Below are positions 10,341 to 19,445 of a DNA stretch of 64,000 nucleotides, in pieces. Each line of letters opens with the position of its first letter. Position 1 is the first letter of the stretch. A program made the translations under genes and the position numbers. Below the pieces are notes generated by a model that did not search any database, was not told the origin of the DNA, and was given only the letters and a program-made list of their open reading frames with translations. Origin of the DNA: Cladopsammia gracilis (taxonomy: Eukaryota; Cnidaria; Anthozoa; Scleractinia; Dendrophylliidae); contig JAJGOT010000417.1 of NCBI GenBank assembly GCA_022457155.1, positions 655,001-719,000 of the forward strand. Reading direction: 5' to 3'.

Positions 10341-11052
10341 GGTCGTCAAGTTTGCTACTTCAGTCTTCCATTTTCCAAATGCTTTCAAAACCCATCGTGT
10401 TCCGTAAATTATTTAAAGTTGCCGCATTCTGGGATTATTTGCCACTTGGGAATGACCGATCATCCGACAATAGGCCATTTGCACGATTGTAGTCAATGGC
10501 TGTGTTTTCACGAGGCGGTTTTTCTCGCTTAACATTCCTGTAGGTAATTTGTTTACTGACCGCGTTAAGCAGCTTAAAAAATTTATGCGTTTTCACGGAC
10601 AGAACTTTATTCATTTTTCTTATACCATGCGCGATATATTTTCTTTTGTTAAAACAATAGAAAATTAGAACACAAAAGAACGACAATACAATGCCCTTCT
10701 TTGTTGTTTAATTGCCGACAAGCTTAAGCGACCTGGTTTGGTGGCTTAAATTTAATGAGAATTCTATTGTAGTTCTCCGACTCGCTTAACTTTAAGCGAG
10801 TTGGACAAGCAACTGTTTTCACGAGATTTCCGACTGTCACTCGCTCAGCGACTTGAAAAATCGCTCGTGAAAACACGGTCAATGATGTAGTCAATGACTA
10901 CAATCGTGCAAATGGCCTATTGTTTTAACGATGATCGGTGATTCCCAAGTGGCAAATAATCCCAAATGCGTCAACTTTGAATAATTTACGGAACACGAGG
11001 GGTTTTCAAAGCATTTGGAAAATGGAAGACTGAAATAGCAAACTTGACGACC
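10341..11052. repeat. Hairpin element interrupted by a MITE
   Basis: Inverted arms of about 155 bp (10341-10498 and 10885-11052) share ggtcgtcaagtttgct, gcacgattgtagtcaatg and other blocks. The space between the arms is the 380 bp MITE at 10499-10878, so the hairpin was almost a perfect palindrome before that insertion. The inner motif ataggccatttgcacgat recurs in the MITE at 21880-22067, suggesting one family. Confidence 0.75.
10499..10878. mobile_element. 380 bp MITE
   Basis: Inverted ends CTGTGTTTTCACGAG and CTCGTGAAAACAC, flanked by TCAATG on each side (10493-10498 and 10879-10884). Internal cgcttaa motifs recur several times. No coding capacity. Confidence 0.75.
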
Positions 11053-11334
11053 CAACTTTGCTGAGTTTCGTCGAGACTATACACATAAAACTAAATAAGG
11101 GCGTTTGTACATATGCTGAATGTTATCATACTTAAAAATACCAGAGAACAAATCAGTAGTATTTTCACGAGTCGAAAAAACTTAAATTTCTTGGAATTGG
11201 AAGTTACGCACTATAAACATTTTGTTCTTTCTTTGCTTATAGTTTTTGCTGGGAGCCTCCGATCTTTTACGGTTATTCAGCAAAGTTTTCGGTTGCATCA
11301 AGCTTTCAAGTAATAGGGTGCGATTGTAGCCTTA

Positions 11335-11454
11335 GGCCCAGTTCAAACGTCGAACTTCACATGTGCCGAACCTAATGCAAATGAGCAAAATCTATTGTCC
11401 TTGCTATTTTGCATTAGGTTCGGCACATGTGAAGTTCGACGTTTGAACTGGGCC
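11335..11454. mobile_element. 120 bp near-perfect palindromic MITE
   Basis: The two halves (GGCCCAGTTCAAACGTCGAA and onward) are almost exact reverse complements around 11390, flanked by TTA on each side (11332-11334, 11455-11457). A 3 bp TWA duplication fits PIF/Harbinger-type MITEs (inference). Confidence 0.8.
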
Positions 11455-11514
11455 TTATTTTAGTGTTCTTGCAACAGCTGAGGCAAATGGGTAAGCATAA
11501 CATTTGAAAGCAAT

Positions 11515-11872
11515 GCTATGTTCACACTTGGTGCCCGAGCATTAGTCCCTGGGTACCGGCACAAAATGGTGCTACGTTCAGACACTGGGTACCCAAGATA
11601 TCAACATGTTCACATTGTGAGTGTACCAAGGAATCGTGGATGCGCAAAGCAATGGTTTGTGGGTGTGGTGCCTCGGAACTGACGCAAAACGTGTGTGCAC
11701 TGGAAACCGGTACCCACTTTAGTGCCAGCGTACAAGGTCTCGACCTTGTACTCGGGCACGGTGCCCGTGCCCGAATTCTGGCGTGGGTACTTGAAAAACA
11801 GGTGTGTTCACATTAGTGCCCAGCGATAATCGTACTCAAGCACCGTGCTCGGGCACCAAGTGTGAACATAGC
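11515..11872. mobile_element. 358 bp MITE rich in tgcccg motifs
   Basis: Ends GCTATGTTCACACTTGGTGC and its inverted counterpart. Several internal copies of gtgcccg and gggtacc form secondary inverted repeats. No target-site duplication was clear, and no coding capacity. Confidence 0.7.
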
Positions 11873-11962
11873 CTTAAATTCAGCATTCGACTGTGCAGGA
11901 CTTTCTGTCCAGCCAATTTTGTGGAAAATTGCTCACAGTAAAGCTTGAAGTCTTGGAACTTA

Positions 11963-12209
11963 CGGAATTTGAAATTCAAATTTCCTTCAACGGTTGCGTT
12001 TTACACTGCCGTCAATCATCTTAGCTTACCTCTCAGGAAACAGATCTTCACTTCAATGAGTTCAAAAGGCCACGTCCGTGCATCATGATTGGTAGATTTC
12101 GATCCATTTTGTTTGTTTCCTTTTTACATGGTCCGTTGGCTTTCGTATGATTTATGATTGACGGCAGGGAATAACGCAACCATTGGTGGAGATTTGAATT
12201 TCAAATTCC
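11963..12209. repeat. Imperfect hairpin with central loop
   Basis: ggaatttgaaattcaaat near 11964 and actgccgtcaatcat near 12005 are matched in inverted order by atgattgacggcag near 12150 and gatttgaatttcaaattcc near 12190. This is a foldback structure inside the TTAA element. Confidence 0.65.
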
Positions 12210-12477
12210 GCATGTTATTGAAAGGCGCAGTAATTAGAAAAAAATCTGTCGTCGTTTTATGAAAATATTCGCGTTTTCTTAAAAAACAGGGTTTTCTAAA
12301 AACGCTTGTAATTTTTAATCGCTTATCTTATATGCACTAAAATTTAAAGTTCTGTATAATTTGAAGACTCCTTTATCGCCCTACCAAAACTTACAAAAAT
12401 CGGGTAACGCTTACATACCAAAAATTCGATTTATAAAAGGGAGCCTCTGCGCCATTAAATAGCCGCGGGGGGCCACC

Positions 12478-12833
12478 TTAAGCCCTCTTCTATTCAAATT
12501 AGCTGCAGAGCTACTGTCACAAAAGAAACGCCAGAGCAGTAAGAATAAAGGATTAACCTCCCAAATTCTGCAGACGTCAAACTAAGCCAATTTGCAGAAG
12601 ATACCACCCTTATCTGTAAGGATATAGGATCACTAAAGGAAAATATGATTATAAACAATTTTGGTGAAATGTCAGGTCTTAATCTGAACAAAAAGAAGAC
12701 CAAAGCCATCTGGACTGGGTCCCAGAAAAAGAACAAAACTAAACCTTTAGCAATAAACACAACCGATGAACCAACTAAAACACTGGGAATATATATATAT
12801 CGTACAATCGTGATAAAGATAACAACCAAAACG
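12478..12833 (+). pseudogene. Inverted copy of the L1-like RT fragment
   Basis: Reverse-complement duplicate of 9731-10052, beginning at the same TTAA and encoding the same SGLNLNKKKTKAIWTGS segment on the plus strand. It runs through the empty site of the TA transposon (about 12795-12812) into RTIVIKITTKT and stops at 12833, where it joins a partial copy of the TTAA-element end. It did not arise by retrotransposition: it starts exactly at the TTAA boundary. Confidence 0.85.
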
Positions 12834-12835
12834 GT

Positions 12836-12903
12836 TAACGCTTACATGCCGAAAATTCGATTTATAAAACGGAGACTGCGCCATTAAATAGCCGCGGGCC
12901 ACC
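12836..12903. repeat. Partial TIR of the TTAA element
   Basis: Carries gttaacgcttacatgcc, attcgatttataaaa and gcgccattaaatagccgcgg, the outermost 65 or so bases of the element's inverted repeat, ending in CACC at TTAA (12904-12907). This is the end that properly abuts the second half of the L1 target. Confidence 0.8.
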
Positions 12904-13108
12904 TTAAAGGACATCCTTGACGGACACCCCGGGATATCTTAAAGTAATTAGTGACGTAGCCACCATTTGTTATTCCACTTTCTGCATCTGAGTACAGCAC
13001 AGAAATCCAGTTTCTAATGTTTGGAGCAAAGTTTAGAAATTTTAGGGTATTGTGAATAAACTCCCTTTCTAACGTATCATACGCTTTCTCTAAGTCTATA
13101 AGTACCAT
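12904..13108 (-). pseudogene. L1-like LINE RT fragment (N-terminal side)
   Basis: The minus strand encodes FEKAYDxLE-type RT motif A (here VLIDLEKAYDTLEREF) and the RGVRQGCPL motif just before TTAA. The next residues expected in an L1 RT are found at 10048 reading leftwards, so this is the true other half of the target into which the TTAA element inserted. The 5' side ends abruptly at about 13108 against the 13.1 kb palindrome. Confidence 0.8.
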
Positions 13109-13111
13109 AAT

Positions 13112-13192
13112 TCCGGTTATACCCTGAAGAAGAACGTTCTTCTTCAGTTCAGTTCAGTTCTTCTTCTTCAGGGTATAACAGTACGGTTATAC
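13112..13192. repeat. Palindrome of ccctgaagaagaac units
   Basis: Two inverted copies of ggttataccctgaagaagaac lie around a ttcagttcagttcag spacer, followed by a third direct copy at 13184. Inverted duplication of this end resembles the PLE junctions at 46.3 kb. Confidence 0.6.
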
Positions 13193-13228
13193 CCTGAAGA
13201 AGAACGGCCGTGCCTTTCGAAATTAATC
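13191..13228 (+). ncRNA. Hammerhead-like motif (weak)
   Basis: ACC precedes the core CTGAAGA (13194-13200). Stem II is GAACGGC/GCCTTTC with one mismatch, then GAAA (13219-13222), a TTAA helix III, UC and GGT, which pairs with ACC. No PLE coding sequence is attached, so this rests on the motif alone. Confidence 0.35.
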
Positions 13229-13961
13229 GGTTGGTTAAAAATATTTTCCTTACTGTACGATCAGCCTTTCATTTTATTTGTTTTAGATATTGGCCATAAT
13301 TTACTGAACGATAAGACATGTTGTTAAAATGACTCACTTGTCCCACGTGTTATGTCCGGTCCTTTTTTTAAGGATTATGATTGGCTGCTTCGCCACACTC
13401 TCCTCGGCTTTATTCTTTACATCGTCGATGCCTTTCTCACTAACATCATGCTTCCACAGCTCACACAAATTATCACAGGACAGGTAAAATGTGTAATTTC
13501 CGCTCTCAGGAACCTATCAAGTTGTAGACAGAAATATCACATAGATTTGTTGACCGCTGCTAAACAATTTTCCCGAGTCCTCAAGCCCGGTAAAAAAATA
13601 GATATGTCGTACATACTAATGATGTAGGGGATTATTCCAGGGCAATGCAGTCTTTCCTGTTTACATAAGCTTACATTCCATCATGAGTTTGGGTGGGTAG
13701 TATATTCAGTTAATTATTGGTGGCTACCATTTTCTCCTTTACATACTGACGTCCCATAGTTGGAACATAAAACTATGGATTTCCAGCTAATCAAGTACCA
13801 ACCAGTATAATGAAAGGTACTGTAAAGATATATCTTGCCCCCTTCCCCCACCCACTGTTCCTGTTCCTCTCATAGAACTACGCAATTAAAAGAAAAGATC
13901 TACAGACTGGCAAGAGTGGCAGCAGTAGTTGGGACTAGAGCAAATGTAAAAGACCAACTAT
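13229..13961. other. Unrecognised sequence
   Basis: No domain recognised. An open frame of about 90 codons at 13352-13627 (plus) has no motif I can name and no splice or start context that supports it as a gene. Confidence 0.4.
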
Positions 13962-14281
13962 GTGGATAAAATGGGAGGTTCCAACCGAGACATTTCTACT
14001 AGAATCAGCAAAGACAGTGGGGGCGTGAAACATGTTGAAGGAAACATGACCAGTGAGATCTTCCTTAACGTTAACTATGATCAAACGGCAACTATGGCAC
14101 TAGAAAGATACTTCATTTCTATTCTATGGTGCAGAAACATGGAAGACACTAAAATTATTGCATCGTGCCTATTTTTCCTAACCACATTCTGAGAAGAGAG
14201 AAGAATCCTTGGCATCCTCTGGCAAGATGGTGTAAGGAATGAAGACCCGTGGAAAAGATCCCAACAAAAACCAATACAGGT
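13962..14281 (+). pseudogene. RTE-like LINE, C-terminal fragment (part 1)
   Basis: The plus strand carries the C-terminal hallmarks of RTE/endonuclease-type LINEs across two or three frames: SNRDISTRISKDSGG near 13985, LFYGAETWKTLK near 14120 and RRILGILWQDGVRNEDPW near 14200-14265. It ends at the CAGGT target of the hAT-like element and resumes in the same frame at 22385. Confidence 0.75.
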
Positions 14282-14633
14282 CAGGGTCCGAAATTACGAC
14301 CAGCTGGTCGCCAATGCGCCTAAAAATTGAGTGTTGGCGACCAGAAATTCAAGGCTAGTCGCCAGAAGGCGAGTAACTTTTAAGTTGTCTTCTCAATGTT
14401 TTGAACGTCCACTCCAATGTATTAATTAAGATAAATAAAAATTTCATGGCTGGCTTCCAGCAAGCAACTTACACTTTCTTTGTTTCGACCTTTATAACCT
14501 ACAGAGAAATGAATTTAGGGTAACAAGTTGTAATCCGCAAACTTATACGAATTTTAGCGGCCGCCATATTGTTTCAGCGGTTTCCCCTGACCGTCTTACC
14601 GTGGGCGCATTTCGTGACCATGTGCGTTCTAAA

Positions 14634-15196
14634 ATTCTTGGTTTTCACATGACTTCATAAAAATTCAAAACTCTAAACTATACATCCTACAAAGCTGTTT
14701 CTAACATGGTATGTGGATACCAGTGTTATAATCTTTCACAAAAAGTTTCAGGTTTTAACGATGTTTTGCTTCCGATTTATAAAGGTTTTAAATATGTCAC
14801 GCAATTGGTCACGCTATTTCAGATAAGCCGTAAAAATAACCGAAATTGAATCAGCTGAAAATATTTTTTGCATTATAAGTGCGTATAAGCCGATTTAATA
14901 GAACTTATAGCGAATACAATATTTTTTGTTTGATTTTTGGTGTAATTGAGACTTTGAATTTTTGGCCGCCATGTTTGTGTCCCTGAGTGGGACACAAAGA
15001 TGGCCGCTCCATACATTTCTTACTAAAATGTCTAATATTCGTTTGCCTATAACTCGTTAACGAAATGCTCTTGCGCTTCAAAATTTGGCCCAGATGTACA
15101 GTTTGAAACTCTCTACAATTCCATGAACATTTTGGGATCGACATCTGTTGTTTAATGCTTCCGAATTTTGATATGACGTCAGTGAAAACCAAGAAT
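14634..15196. mobile_element. 563 bp MITE, copy 1
   Basis: Inverted ends ATTCTTGGTTTTCACATGAC and its complement. A second copy of the same family lies at 25907-26472 in opposite orientation, with matching internal blocks (cctacaaagctgtttctaac, gaaatgtatggagcggcca). It sits inside the hAT-like element and directly abuts the tyrosine-recombinase retrotransposon. Confidence 0.85.
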
Positions 15197-15262
15197 AGTA
15201 AAATAATCTCACTACAAACAATAGCCCTGGGCGCGGGGACTAAGTTATGGGAAGATACCCGC
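15197..15262 (-). repeat. Split direct repeat B2
   Basis: 66 bp from agtaaaataatctcac to gaagatacccgc, the outer terminus of the tyrosine-recombinase element. It is identical or nearly so to B1 (15512-15577). It begins where MITE copy 1 ends. Confidence 0.85.
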
Positions 15263-15333
15263 GACTGCCAGGACAAGATGTGAGACAAATGTAGGGGGCG
15301 AAGCCGACCGCCACCAGGGGAGGTGGGAGGGTC

Positions 15334-15514
15334 GAAACGTAACTGTATTCGCCCTGAACTCCGTTAAACTGACCACGAGGTGAATGAAAAGACCGATATT
15401 TGAGGCGGAGGCCGCAAAGCATCATGCCAAGAGCGCGCAAGAGCAGCCTGCCGGAATTTAGGGAACTCAGTCTCTTCCGCGCAATGGGCTAATTAAATAT
15501 GCAGTGAGAATAGT
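15334..15514 (-). repeat. Split direct repeat A2
   Basis: 181 bp matching A1 (21610-21790) with about five differences. It contains ttcgccctgaactccg and ttaaactgaccacgaggtg and ends gagaatagt. It overlaps B1 by the shared AGT. Confidence 0.9.
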
Positions 15515-15577
15515 AAAATAATCTCACTACAAACAATAGCCCTGGGCGCGGGGACTAAGTTATGGGAAGATACCCGC
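15512..15577 (-). repeat. Split direct repeat B1
   Basis: Internal copy of the 66 bp B repeat, directly adjoining A2. The B1-A2 junction represents the form expected at a circle junction of this element class. Confidence 0.88.
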
Positions 15578-15722
15578 TCCCGCCCCAGACATTCTGCCGT
15601 CAATTCCGGGAAAAGGGTCAATACAACACCAACAGGAAAGGAGCACACTTTACTTCTTCCATTACTCAGAAACTACTCCTATACCTAACAAGGTGATGTT
15701 TATGAAATAAAGCACACGCAGT

Positions 15723-16742
15723 CTAAACAGCGGACTGCAAATTATACGGGTGTGACACTGGTGTGAAATGAGTTGAAGCCGCCCTAGGGAAAACTGATTC
15801 TAGTATGGTAAGAGACGCGTTAGCGTCCGAGCGTTGCATATACCTCTTCGCCACCTCCCCACTTTTCCAGCCCAAATACTGGGCCACGTCTTCCTGCGAG
15901 CAACCCAAAAGGCGAAGAGTGGTAGATAACCCAACGCGAAAACTATGCGGGGTTTCCCCCGCATGGAGTTTAGCCTCCGAAAGATACTTCTTCAAACGGT
16001 TGTATACCGCAGAACCCGTAAAAGGCTTATCGCTCAATGATTTGTTACGCTCCGTAGCCTTGAAAAAGTACCCCTGGCTCAGCGGAACCTTAAGGCGCTG
16101 GCAGGCCTCGATGTAATACTGGACCCAAGCCACGGGACAGACATCGGGGTGACTAGAAAACCTAGTCAAAGCAAAAGAGCGAGGTGGACCCTTGCGGATA
16201 TTCTTAGTGAGGGAAAACTTGAGCAGAAAATCCTCCCGGTCCCTCAACTTATACACATTACAGGATTGTAGCCGACCGAGATCCGAGGCCCTATCCCCCG
16301 TGAAAAAATTAAGAACGAAAAATAAGGTATCCCTAACGAGAATATATTTACCCACGCGCGATAAAGATGTCTGACTATTGAACCGATCTCGAAGGGAGGC
16401 TATCAACCGCTGGAATTTCCCGAAGAATAAGGGAACTGCTTGACTAGGTGCAATAGCTAAACCCGCCTGTTTTTCCCTAACGAACTTAAGATACTCTTTG
16501 ACAAGGGGATGAGCGACTGGGTTGGCATTATCGAGGCGTCCCCAACTGTTGAAAATGGCCCTAAGACGGCCCACAAGAGAATCGACGGTCCCGGCCGCCA
16601 AACGCTTTGGGCAAGCTTTAGTACAAGGGTCTTTGGGGCAAGAAAATGTATGCACCACCGTTCTACCGGACTGATCCCTGGAGATCAAAAACTTAATTAT
16701 ATCATTCGCAGTACATGAAGGGATTGTCCTAGGGGTGGACAA
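15723..16742 (-). CDS. Tyrosine recombinase of the DIRS-order element
   Basis: Predicted recombinase that would integrate the element's circular cDNA. In the 339-codon frame the catalytic residues are visible: Arg in FFTGDRASDLG (about residue 151), His-x-x-Arg in GETPHSFRVG (266-269), a Trp in YLGWKSG where many recombinases have His, and the nucleophile Tyr in KRYMQR (301). An N-terminal SAM-like helical region precedes the catalytic domain. The frame opens at a TTG and has no plausible ATG. It overlaps the zinc-ribbon frame by 14 bases in a different phase, so the two were probably one protein, joined by a frameshift or separated by a recent indel in the T-run near 16760. Confidence 0.9.
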   Translation of the reverse strand: MSTPRTIPSCTANDIIKFLISRDQSGRTVVHTFSCPKDPCTKACPKRLAAGTVDSLVGRLRAIFNSWGRLDNANPVAHPLVKEYLKFVREKQAGLAIAPSQAVPLFFGKFQRLIASLRDRFNSQTSLSRVGKYILVRDTLFFVLNFFTGDRASDLGRLQSCNVYKLRDREDFLLKFSLTKNIRKGPPRSFALTRFSSHPDVCPVAWVQYYIEACQRLKVPLSQGYFFKATERNKSLSDKPFTGSAVYNRLKKYLSEAKLHAGETPHSFRVGLSTTLRLLGCSQEDVAQYLGWKSGEVAKRYMQRSDANASLTILESVFPRAASTHFTPVSHPYNLQSAV

Positions 16743-16989
16743 GCCATCTAAAAAACTGGGAAAGTTGCTGTTCCAGTGCTGACTTCTGCTTCTGATAAGG
16801 CTTTGAGGACATAGTGGATTGAAACTCGCTAAAGCGCTCCTGAATCGCGGTCTCGTTTACAGGAACAGATCCTGAAGTGGTCCGTAAAAGTCCGGTCGGC
16901 GTCCCACATGCTTGGCAGTAATTAGCGTCGGCGTCATTAGGGTAAAGGCAAGAAGAGCAACGTCGAGCAGGCTTCCATAAACGCGCCAC
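16729..16989 (-). CDS. Zinc-ribbon segment preceding the recombinase
   Basis: 86 codons with two CxxC pairs, CSSCLYPNDADANYCQAC, a zinc-ribbon-like finger, followed by a helical EFQSTMSSKPYQKQ region that leads into the recombinase. There is no ATG: the frame opens with GTG right after a tttttAG-type splice acceptor (AG at 16990-16991). I infer an exon that begins here and is read together with the recombinase. The function of the ribbon is unknown; DNA or RNA binding is a reasonable guess. Confidence 0.7.
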   Translation of the reverse strand: MARLWKPARRCSSCLYPNDADANYCQACGTPTGLLRTTSGSVPVNETAIQERFSEFQSTMSSKPYQKQKSALEQQLSQFFRWLVHP

Positions 16990-17012
16990 CTAAAAGATAA
17001 TATCACAGGAGC

Positions 17013-19193
17013 TTAACAAATACAGCGGAAAGCCCACAGGTCCCACTGCAAACTCTTGGAGAGCCATTGTTGGCCGTTACGAGAGGGAAACAGCAATGTG
17101 CTATTCTCGCCTTTCCTACCCAGAAGCGTACGATCAACAGTAATTGACTGTAGCAGTGCCCACCAGAAGCGCCGGGGCCTTAAATCCGGGATGACGATGG
17201 TAAACGGGTCGTGAAAATCCTGTTCCAGAAAGTATTTCAGAAGAGGTGGAATCAAAACGAATGGCGGGAACACATACAGGTTACCGCCCAAAGGCACAGA
17301 ATGGGCGAAGATGTTGATTCCACCAGAATCTGGGGTCGCACAAGGTGTAAAGTGTGGCAAACGTCGGCCCGTCTTATTCCGCTGACAATTACTGTCCAAG
17401 GACATCAGATCAAAGGTGTGAGGCCCGAGCAGAAGCTCGACCTGCTCCCAAGCGCTCTTAGACAACATACAATCCGTATCCGACACGTTTCTAGAAGGGA
17501 AATCAGCTGGGTCCTCGTTCGAAGGCACATAATAAACATCAAGGCTGCAATTAAATTCTCTGCAACAGTCGAAAATATCCTTAATAACGTTATTAACGTC
17601 AGAATCCCTACAGCCATCCTTCAACAAGGCGGACTTCAAAACGAGGCTGTCAGTATGGACATCGACTCTACACGAACCAATGTGATCGGCAAAAGAACGG
17701 AGGGAGTTCAGCAAAGCTTGGGCTTCTAGGACATTGATATTCTGAGAGTTATCCACCCAATAGTCTTTGGACTCGATCCTGAGGCTGTCCTTGAACAGAG
17801 TTCCACCCCAGGCCTTCTTTGAGGCGTCACAATAAAGCGTAACCACAGCGTGGCGCTCTGTTCTCCACGGAAGACAATCTCGCCAGTTGTCCAAAAAGCG
17901 CCAAAACTCTACTTCTCGGCGAAGACGAGCCTCCAACTTGATAGAGGTTCGCGAGGATCCGGAAAGGCGGGAAATGGCTTTGAAGATATCACGTACGTAC
18001 AACTTACACCCCGGAATAGCAAGGCTGAAAGAGATGACTTTCCCTGAGAAACGTTGGAGTGTCTTGAGGCTTACAAATGGGGACGAGAGGATGTCTTCCC
18101 TCAAGGCTGCAAACTTGACTTTTTTATCCCCCGGAACGAGAAAGGCTTGACGCACGGAGTCGCATATAAACCCCAGAAAACGTACCCATGTCGAAGGAAA
18201 CAGCTGTGACTTATCAATACCGAGAAAATATTCTGCTTCAATAAGCAAATAGCACATAATGTAGATCGCCGCCTGAGCTCGTTCAAAAGATGGCTCCCGG
18301 CTAATCCGGAGTGGAAAAGTAAAAATCTGTCCAACGTGCCGGTCATCAATGTACTGGGACACTGGGACTCCAAACGACCGCGCAGCTGCTGAGACCGCAA
18401 GCCCGAGCTTATGATAAATAAACGCGCTGGCCTTCCATCCAAAAGGTAGTGCACAGAAGACGAAATAGAAACCCTGCCACTGAAAGCCAAAATACGTCCG
18501 GGACGACTGATGCAGCAAAACATGTTGATAGCCGCTTTTGTCATCACAAGTGGTCTGAAAATGGCCCGGGAGGACGTATCTGGGTAAATCGGTGAGATGG
18601 TCGAGTTTGAAAGGGAGATCACGTATCCACAGGTTAAGGTAGCGCTCGTCGTGGCATAACCGGGGCTTAGACGGCTCCACTGTAAGAGGTAATACCAAAC
18701 GCGGGGGTGGGTCGCTACCAACCGTTCCCCAGACCGTAACGACCCCGGCGGACACCCACTGTAATACGGTATCAGAAATGAAATCGACAAACTTGGCCGT
18801 AGCAGGAGAGTTCGTCATAACAATTGGCGGAGGGTGAGGGGAATCGTACGCCTGGCCCTTGAAATTCCCCTTAAACGGCTTAAGAAAACGCTCGATACGA
18901 ACACCGTCCGTGATGACCTCTACGAGGTCGACTTCGTTACAAGGATGTTTTGCAAGAAGATCGTGCCAAACGGGCAGCTGATGGTGGATGTTGCCAGCCC
19001 TGAAGTGATCCGGGTCGAGGAAACGCAAATGGGCGACATTGCCCAAACTTGGGCGAGACGCCACCAATTTCGGAGGAGGCAAGGGGCCAACAAAGGGAGG
19101 GGCTCCCTGTGTAAGACAGCGAAGGGGTACGTCCCCCAAAGAGGTGAATCCCTGAGCTGCTTGCAGTCTAGTGGCGAACAAAGGGGGACCCAC
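17013..19193 (-). CDS. Reverse transcriptase-RNase H of the DIRS-order element
   Basis: An intact 726-codon frame that would copy element RNA to cDNA. RT motifs: PRLVLPLTVEPSKPRLCHDE (about 164-183), the catalytic Asp block TTCDDKSGYQHV (214-225), ALPFGWKASAF, and the catalytic box SQYIDDRH (279-286). RNase H: LYCDASKKAWGG (453-464), NVLEAQALL and DVHTDSLVLKSAL, ending in SNEDPADFPSR. A C-terminal extension of about 150 residues follows. The first codon is GTG immediately after a strong 3' splice site (cgctttAG at 19194), with a long pyrimidine tract upstream, so the protein probably starts in an earlier exon whose donor I could not identify. Confidence 0.92.
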   Translation of the reverse strand: MGPPLFATRLQAAQGFTSLGDVPLRCLTQGAPPFVGPLPPPKLVASRPSLGNVAHLRFLDPDHFRAGNIHHQLPVWHDLLAKHPCNEVDLVEVITDGVRIERFLKPFKGNFKGQAYDSPHPPPIVMTNSPATAKFVDFISDTVLQWVSAGVVTVWGTVGSDPPPRLVLPLTVEPSKPRLCHDERYLNLWIRDLPFKLDHLTDLPRYVLPGHFQTTCDDKSGYQHVLLHQSSRTYFGFQWQGFYFVFCALPFGWKASAFIYHKLGLAVSAAARSFGVPVSQYIDDRHVGQIFTFPLRISREPSFERAQAAIYIMCYLLIEAEYFLGIDKSQLFPSTWVRFLGFICDSVRQAFLVPGDKKVKFAALREDILSSPFVSLKTLQRFSGKVISFSLAIPGCKLYVRDIFKAISRLSGSSRTSIKLEARLRREVEFWRFLDNWRDCLPWRTERHAVVTLYCDASKKAWGGTLFKDSLRIESKDYWVDNSQNINVLEAQALLNSLRSFADHIGSCRVDVHTDSLVLKSALLKDGCRDSDVNNVIKDIFDCCREFNCSLDVYYVPSNEDPADFPSRNVSDTDCMLSKSAWEQVELLLGPHTFDLMSLDSNCQRNKTGRRLPHFTPCATPDSGGINIFAHSVPLGGNLYVFPPFVLIPPLLKYFLEQDFHDPFTIVIPDLRPRRFWWALLQSITVDRTLLGRKGENSTLLFPSRNGQQWLSKSLQWDLWAFRCIC

Positions 19194-19445
19194 CTAAAGC
19201 GTAACAGACAAAACAAAAAATGAGGAATAAAATACGCTAGAATAAAAACCAGGGAGCCCAACCCTCTGTTGACCTCAAGCTCCGAATCAGATCCGGAATA
19301 GAGACTGAGAAGGTCCCCCCAAGGTCAACTGAGGAGAGGGCAAGGTCCCACCCAAACACAAAACACAAAAGGCGTGGATGCTAAATGAACTTTATTTCAA
19401 GAGGATAACAAAACAACTCAACGACACCGGTAGCGGCACAAGTCC

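Larger units (their letters stand above)
10053..12477. mobile_element. TTAA-flanked element with ~230 bp inverted repeats
   Basis: Bounded by GGTG/CACC ends and TTAA on both sides (10049-10052, 12478-12481). The terminal inverted repeats span roughly 10053-10310 and 12230-12477 and share gcggctatttaatggcgc near the ends. TTAA duplication is typical of piggyBac and Kolobok superfamilies (established knowledge); which one applies cannot be told without a transposase. The interior (10311-12229) has no coding domain and is filled with other palindromic elements. The right flank is an inverted copy of the left flank, not the other half of the target, so the right end has been rearranged. Confidence 0.75.

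Noticed and set aside
13352..13627. 91-codon plus-strand frame starting MSGPFFKDYDW
   Set aside because: No domain, no splice context, surrounded by repeats.
19194..19445. Splice donor at the very end of gag (CCA|GTAAGG) feeding the RT acceptor
   Set aside because: Joining there would enter the RT exon in the wrong frame, so the real donor for the RT exon is left open.
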